From Adlercreutzia faecimuris (GTDB lineage: Bacteria > Actinomycetota > Coriobacteriia > Coriobacteriales > Eggerthellaceae), in the NCBI RefSeq assembly GCF_022669055.1, contig NZ_JAJMLW010000003.1, forward strand, positions 434,001 through 498,000: DNA of 64,000 bases. The letters run 5' to 3'. Under the pieces are notes generated by a model. The model was given only the letters and a program-made list of their open reading frames with translations, made no database searches and was not told the origin of the DNA. Position 1 is the stretch's first letter. Each line of letters starts with the position of its first letter. The translations under genes were made by a program, and so were the position numbers. Below are positions 62,780 through 64,000 of the stretch, one piece after another.

Positions 62780-62941
62780 ATTTCTGGCCGTTTTGGCCAT
62801 GAATTCCGCAGCGAAGGAGCGCTTCGGCGGCGCAGGGCCTCTTCTTCGCGCGCACGACCTGGGAAAACTCCGCGATGGCGAGCAGGGGAGGGGGGTTGCC
62901 CGCTAGACATCGCGGAATTCATGGCCAAAACGGCCAGAAAT
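62780..62941. repeat. Perfect 30-bp inverted repeat pair
   Basis: ATTTCTGGCCGTTTTGGCCA then TGAATTCCGC (62780-62809) returns as its exact inverse at 62912-62941, separated by 102 bp. Each arm also has an inner TGGCC/GGCCA palindrome. The centre has no recognisable gene. Confidence 0.85.
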
Positions 62942-62982
62942 CCCGTCTCCCGCCTTGTTCTGCGTAGGCGTCCCTTGCGTCC

Positions 62983-63424
62983 TCCGAAAGCACGCCGGAC
63001 GCATGCGTATCGTGAGGGCCCTCGCGTGCAGCGGTAATGTCCGTCCGTGGATTCGGGGGAGCCCCCGCTTCGCCTATGTCGCCCCATTCCCGCGTAGCCG
63101 GCCGCCCCGTTCCCGTCTGCGTTCCTCCATTCCCGTAAGCGCGCCGGGTGCATGCGCATCGTGAGGGTCATCGCGTACAGCGGTAATGTCCGTCCGTGGA
63201 TTCGTGGGATCCTCCGCACGCAGCGGTTGCGCCTGCGGATTCGGGCTCAGTCGGCTGTCGTGTGCCGCGTCGCCTCTGTCGCGCTTCTATGCCCCCATGC
63301 CCGCGCAACTCGCCGTTCCGTGCCTGCGCTGCGTCCCCTCCATTCTCGAGAGCGCGCCGGGTGTATGCGTGTCGTGGGAGCCCTCGCGCGCAGCGGGAGC
63401 GCCTGCGGATTCGGGAGAGCCCAT
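62983..63424 (+). repeat. Three imperfect direct repeats of about 85 bp
   Basis: Copies at about 62983-63067, 63131-63213 and 63342-63424 share the sequence order GCGCCGG, GCATGCG, TCGTGAGGG, CAGCGGTAATG or CAGCGGGAGCG and GGATTCGG. CAGCGGTAATGTCCGTCCGT then GGATTCG is identical at 63029-63055 and 63178-63204. A shorter fourth fragment (CGCAGCGGTTGCGCCTGCGG, 63220 region) lies between copies two and three. Confidence 0.75.
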
Positions 63425-63452
63425 GCGTCCGCCTCCGCGGGCGATGGAAGGG

Positions 63453-63649
63453 GTGATATCCCGTATTTTTTGGCAAGATCTGCCCGAAACCCCGCGATAT
63501 CACATCGTCATGCTGGAAAATGCGACTTATCACACCGCCGCGTGGGCAGCTTGGAAGGCCGGGAAGGCGTGCCGGGGCGTTTCGCCTGGAAAGAGCCGCG
63601 GCTAACTTCCCAGCGCGCCGAATCGCGGTGCTTTTCGGTGTGATAAGTC
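63453..63649. repeat. Nested dyads upstream of ispH
   Basis: GTGATATC (63453-63460) with GATATCAC (63496-63503) around GGCA-AGATC-TGCC; and GACTTATCACACCG (63524-63537) with its exact inverse at 63636-63649. The first unit resembles the inner part of the 30-bp arms (TTTTTTGGCAAGATCTGCCC versus TTCATGGCCAAAACGGCCAG). Confidence 0.7.
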
Positions 63650-63809
63650 GAGAAAAGCGGCAGCGGCGCCGAGGCGGCGTGCGCTGACAGGCGGGTCGAC
63701 GGCGGCTCCAGGGAGGGATGCGCTGTCGAGCGGGGCGGCGGGCGCGCCGAGGCGGGGCCGCCGCCGAGGATGCCGGGCCGACCCGGCCAGTTGGGCGAAG
63801 GGAGCAGCC

Positions 63810-64000
63810 ATGGAGGTCATACGCGCGGGCAAGGCGGGGGCGTGCTACGGGGTGCAGCGGGCCCTCGACATGGCCGACGAGGTGCTGGCCGCGGGCGGGC
63901 GCGCCTACACGCTCGGGCCGCTCATCCACAACCCGCAGGTGGTGGCCGACCTGGCCGCCCGCGGCGCCGAGGCCGTGGGGTCGGTGGGGGAGGTGGCCGC
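63810..64000 (+). CDS. ispH: 4-hydroxy-3-methylbut-2-enyl diphosphate reductase (partial, runs off right edge)
   Basis: The 63 visible residues read MEVIRAGKAGACYGVQRALD, with the first cluster cysteine (Cys12) in ACYGV, and TLGPLIHNPQVVADL, a core IspH motif. IspH is the [4Fe-4S] enzyme that makes IPP and DMAPP at the end of the MEP pathway. ATG 63810 follows GAAGGGAGCAGCC. The open frame continues past 64000. Confidence 0.95.
   Translation, partial: MEVIRAGKAGACYGVQRALDMADEVLAAGGRAYTLGPLIHNPQVVADLAARGAEAVGSVGEVA

Larger units (their letters stand above)
62684..63809. other. 1.1-kb noncoding gap between plsC and ispH, rich in inverted and direct repeats
   Basis: No gene with protein-like features is seen on either strand: the open frames are Arg/Ala/Cys-rich and share repeats. 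The gap holds a 30-bp perfect inverted repeat pair (62780-62941), a three-copy direct repeat (62983-63424) and a second dyad set (63453-63649). Confidence 0.75.

Noticed and set aside
63152-63643. A 163-codon frame upstream of ispH
   Set aside because: Arg/Ala/Cys-rich translation built from the direct repeats, no ribosome site and no family resemblance; treated as noncoding repeat region.

Overview
The window is high-GC, densely coded and syntenic in character with the Coriobacteriia/Eggerthellaceae (anaerobic gut Actinomycetota). The support is indirect: three molybdopterin oxidoreductase loci each with its own regulator, an arginine deiminase operon (arcA-arcB-arcC-YfcC-type transporter) followed by argS, tmRNA and tRNA genes with encoded CCA, and no oxygen-respiration genes. 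No species call is made.

Layout. 1-3.7 kb: a cytoplasmic-type molybdoenzyme with a DUF4332-type partner, divergent from a TetR regulator that overlaps a tiny zinc-ribbon gene. 3.7-9.7 kb: tmRNA, an L,D-transpeptidase, a 28-residue membrane peptide with structured 3' RNA, ybaK, a flavodoxin-fold protein, murI, rdgB and tRNA-Pro. 9.8-14.6 kb: an FMN reductase, a hipB/hipA pair in which hipA is broken by an internal deletion, small regulators, a purine-only repeat tract, GNAT and ArsC-like genes. 14.7-23.9 kb: a LysR-controlled molybdoenzyme plus ferredoxin pair, then a TAT-exported molybdoenzyme/ferredoxin/NrfD-type membrane complex with a TetR regulator. 24-34 kb: a beta-lactamase-fold-like protein, a nitroreductase, a truncated sirtuin, a Trk potassium operon with a kinase-less KdpD-like protein, a FetAB-type ABC pair, and a REP-associated tyrosine transposase (RAYT) flanked by 46-bp perfect inverted repeats whose core recurs elsewhere in the window; then YjdF with a structured leader.

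34-43 kb: a PucR/CdaR-type regulator divergent from the arginine deiminase operon and argS. 43-49 kb: a CPA1 antiporter, a NYN/OST-HTH protein, tRNA-His, -Lys, -Ile2/Met(CAT) and -Val, and trpS. 49-64 kb: housekeeping run in one direction: ABC-F ATPase, M50 protease, scpA-scpB-rluB, a hybrid kinase with an overlapping solute-binding lipoprotein, tyrA-aroA-cmk-plsC, a 1.1-kb repeat-rich noncoding gap, and the start of ispH.

How the parts work together: energy metabolism is represented by anaerobic molybdoenzyme reductases and substrate-level ATP from arginine; the accessory signal lies in the RAYT/REP family, which appears to have cut short a sirtuin gene and otherwise sits at gene 3' ends. 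Recurrent promoter patterns (TTGCGC -35 boxes with 17-nt spacers; -10 boxes 7-8 nt before the ATG) suggest organism-specific transcription signals.
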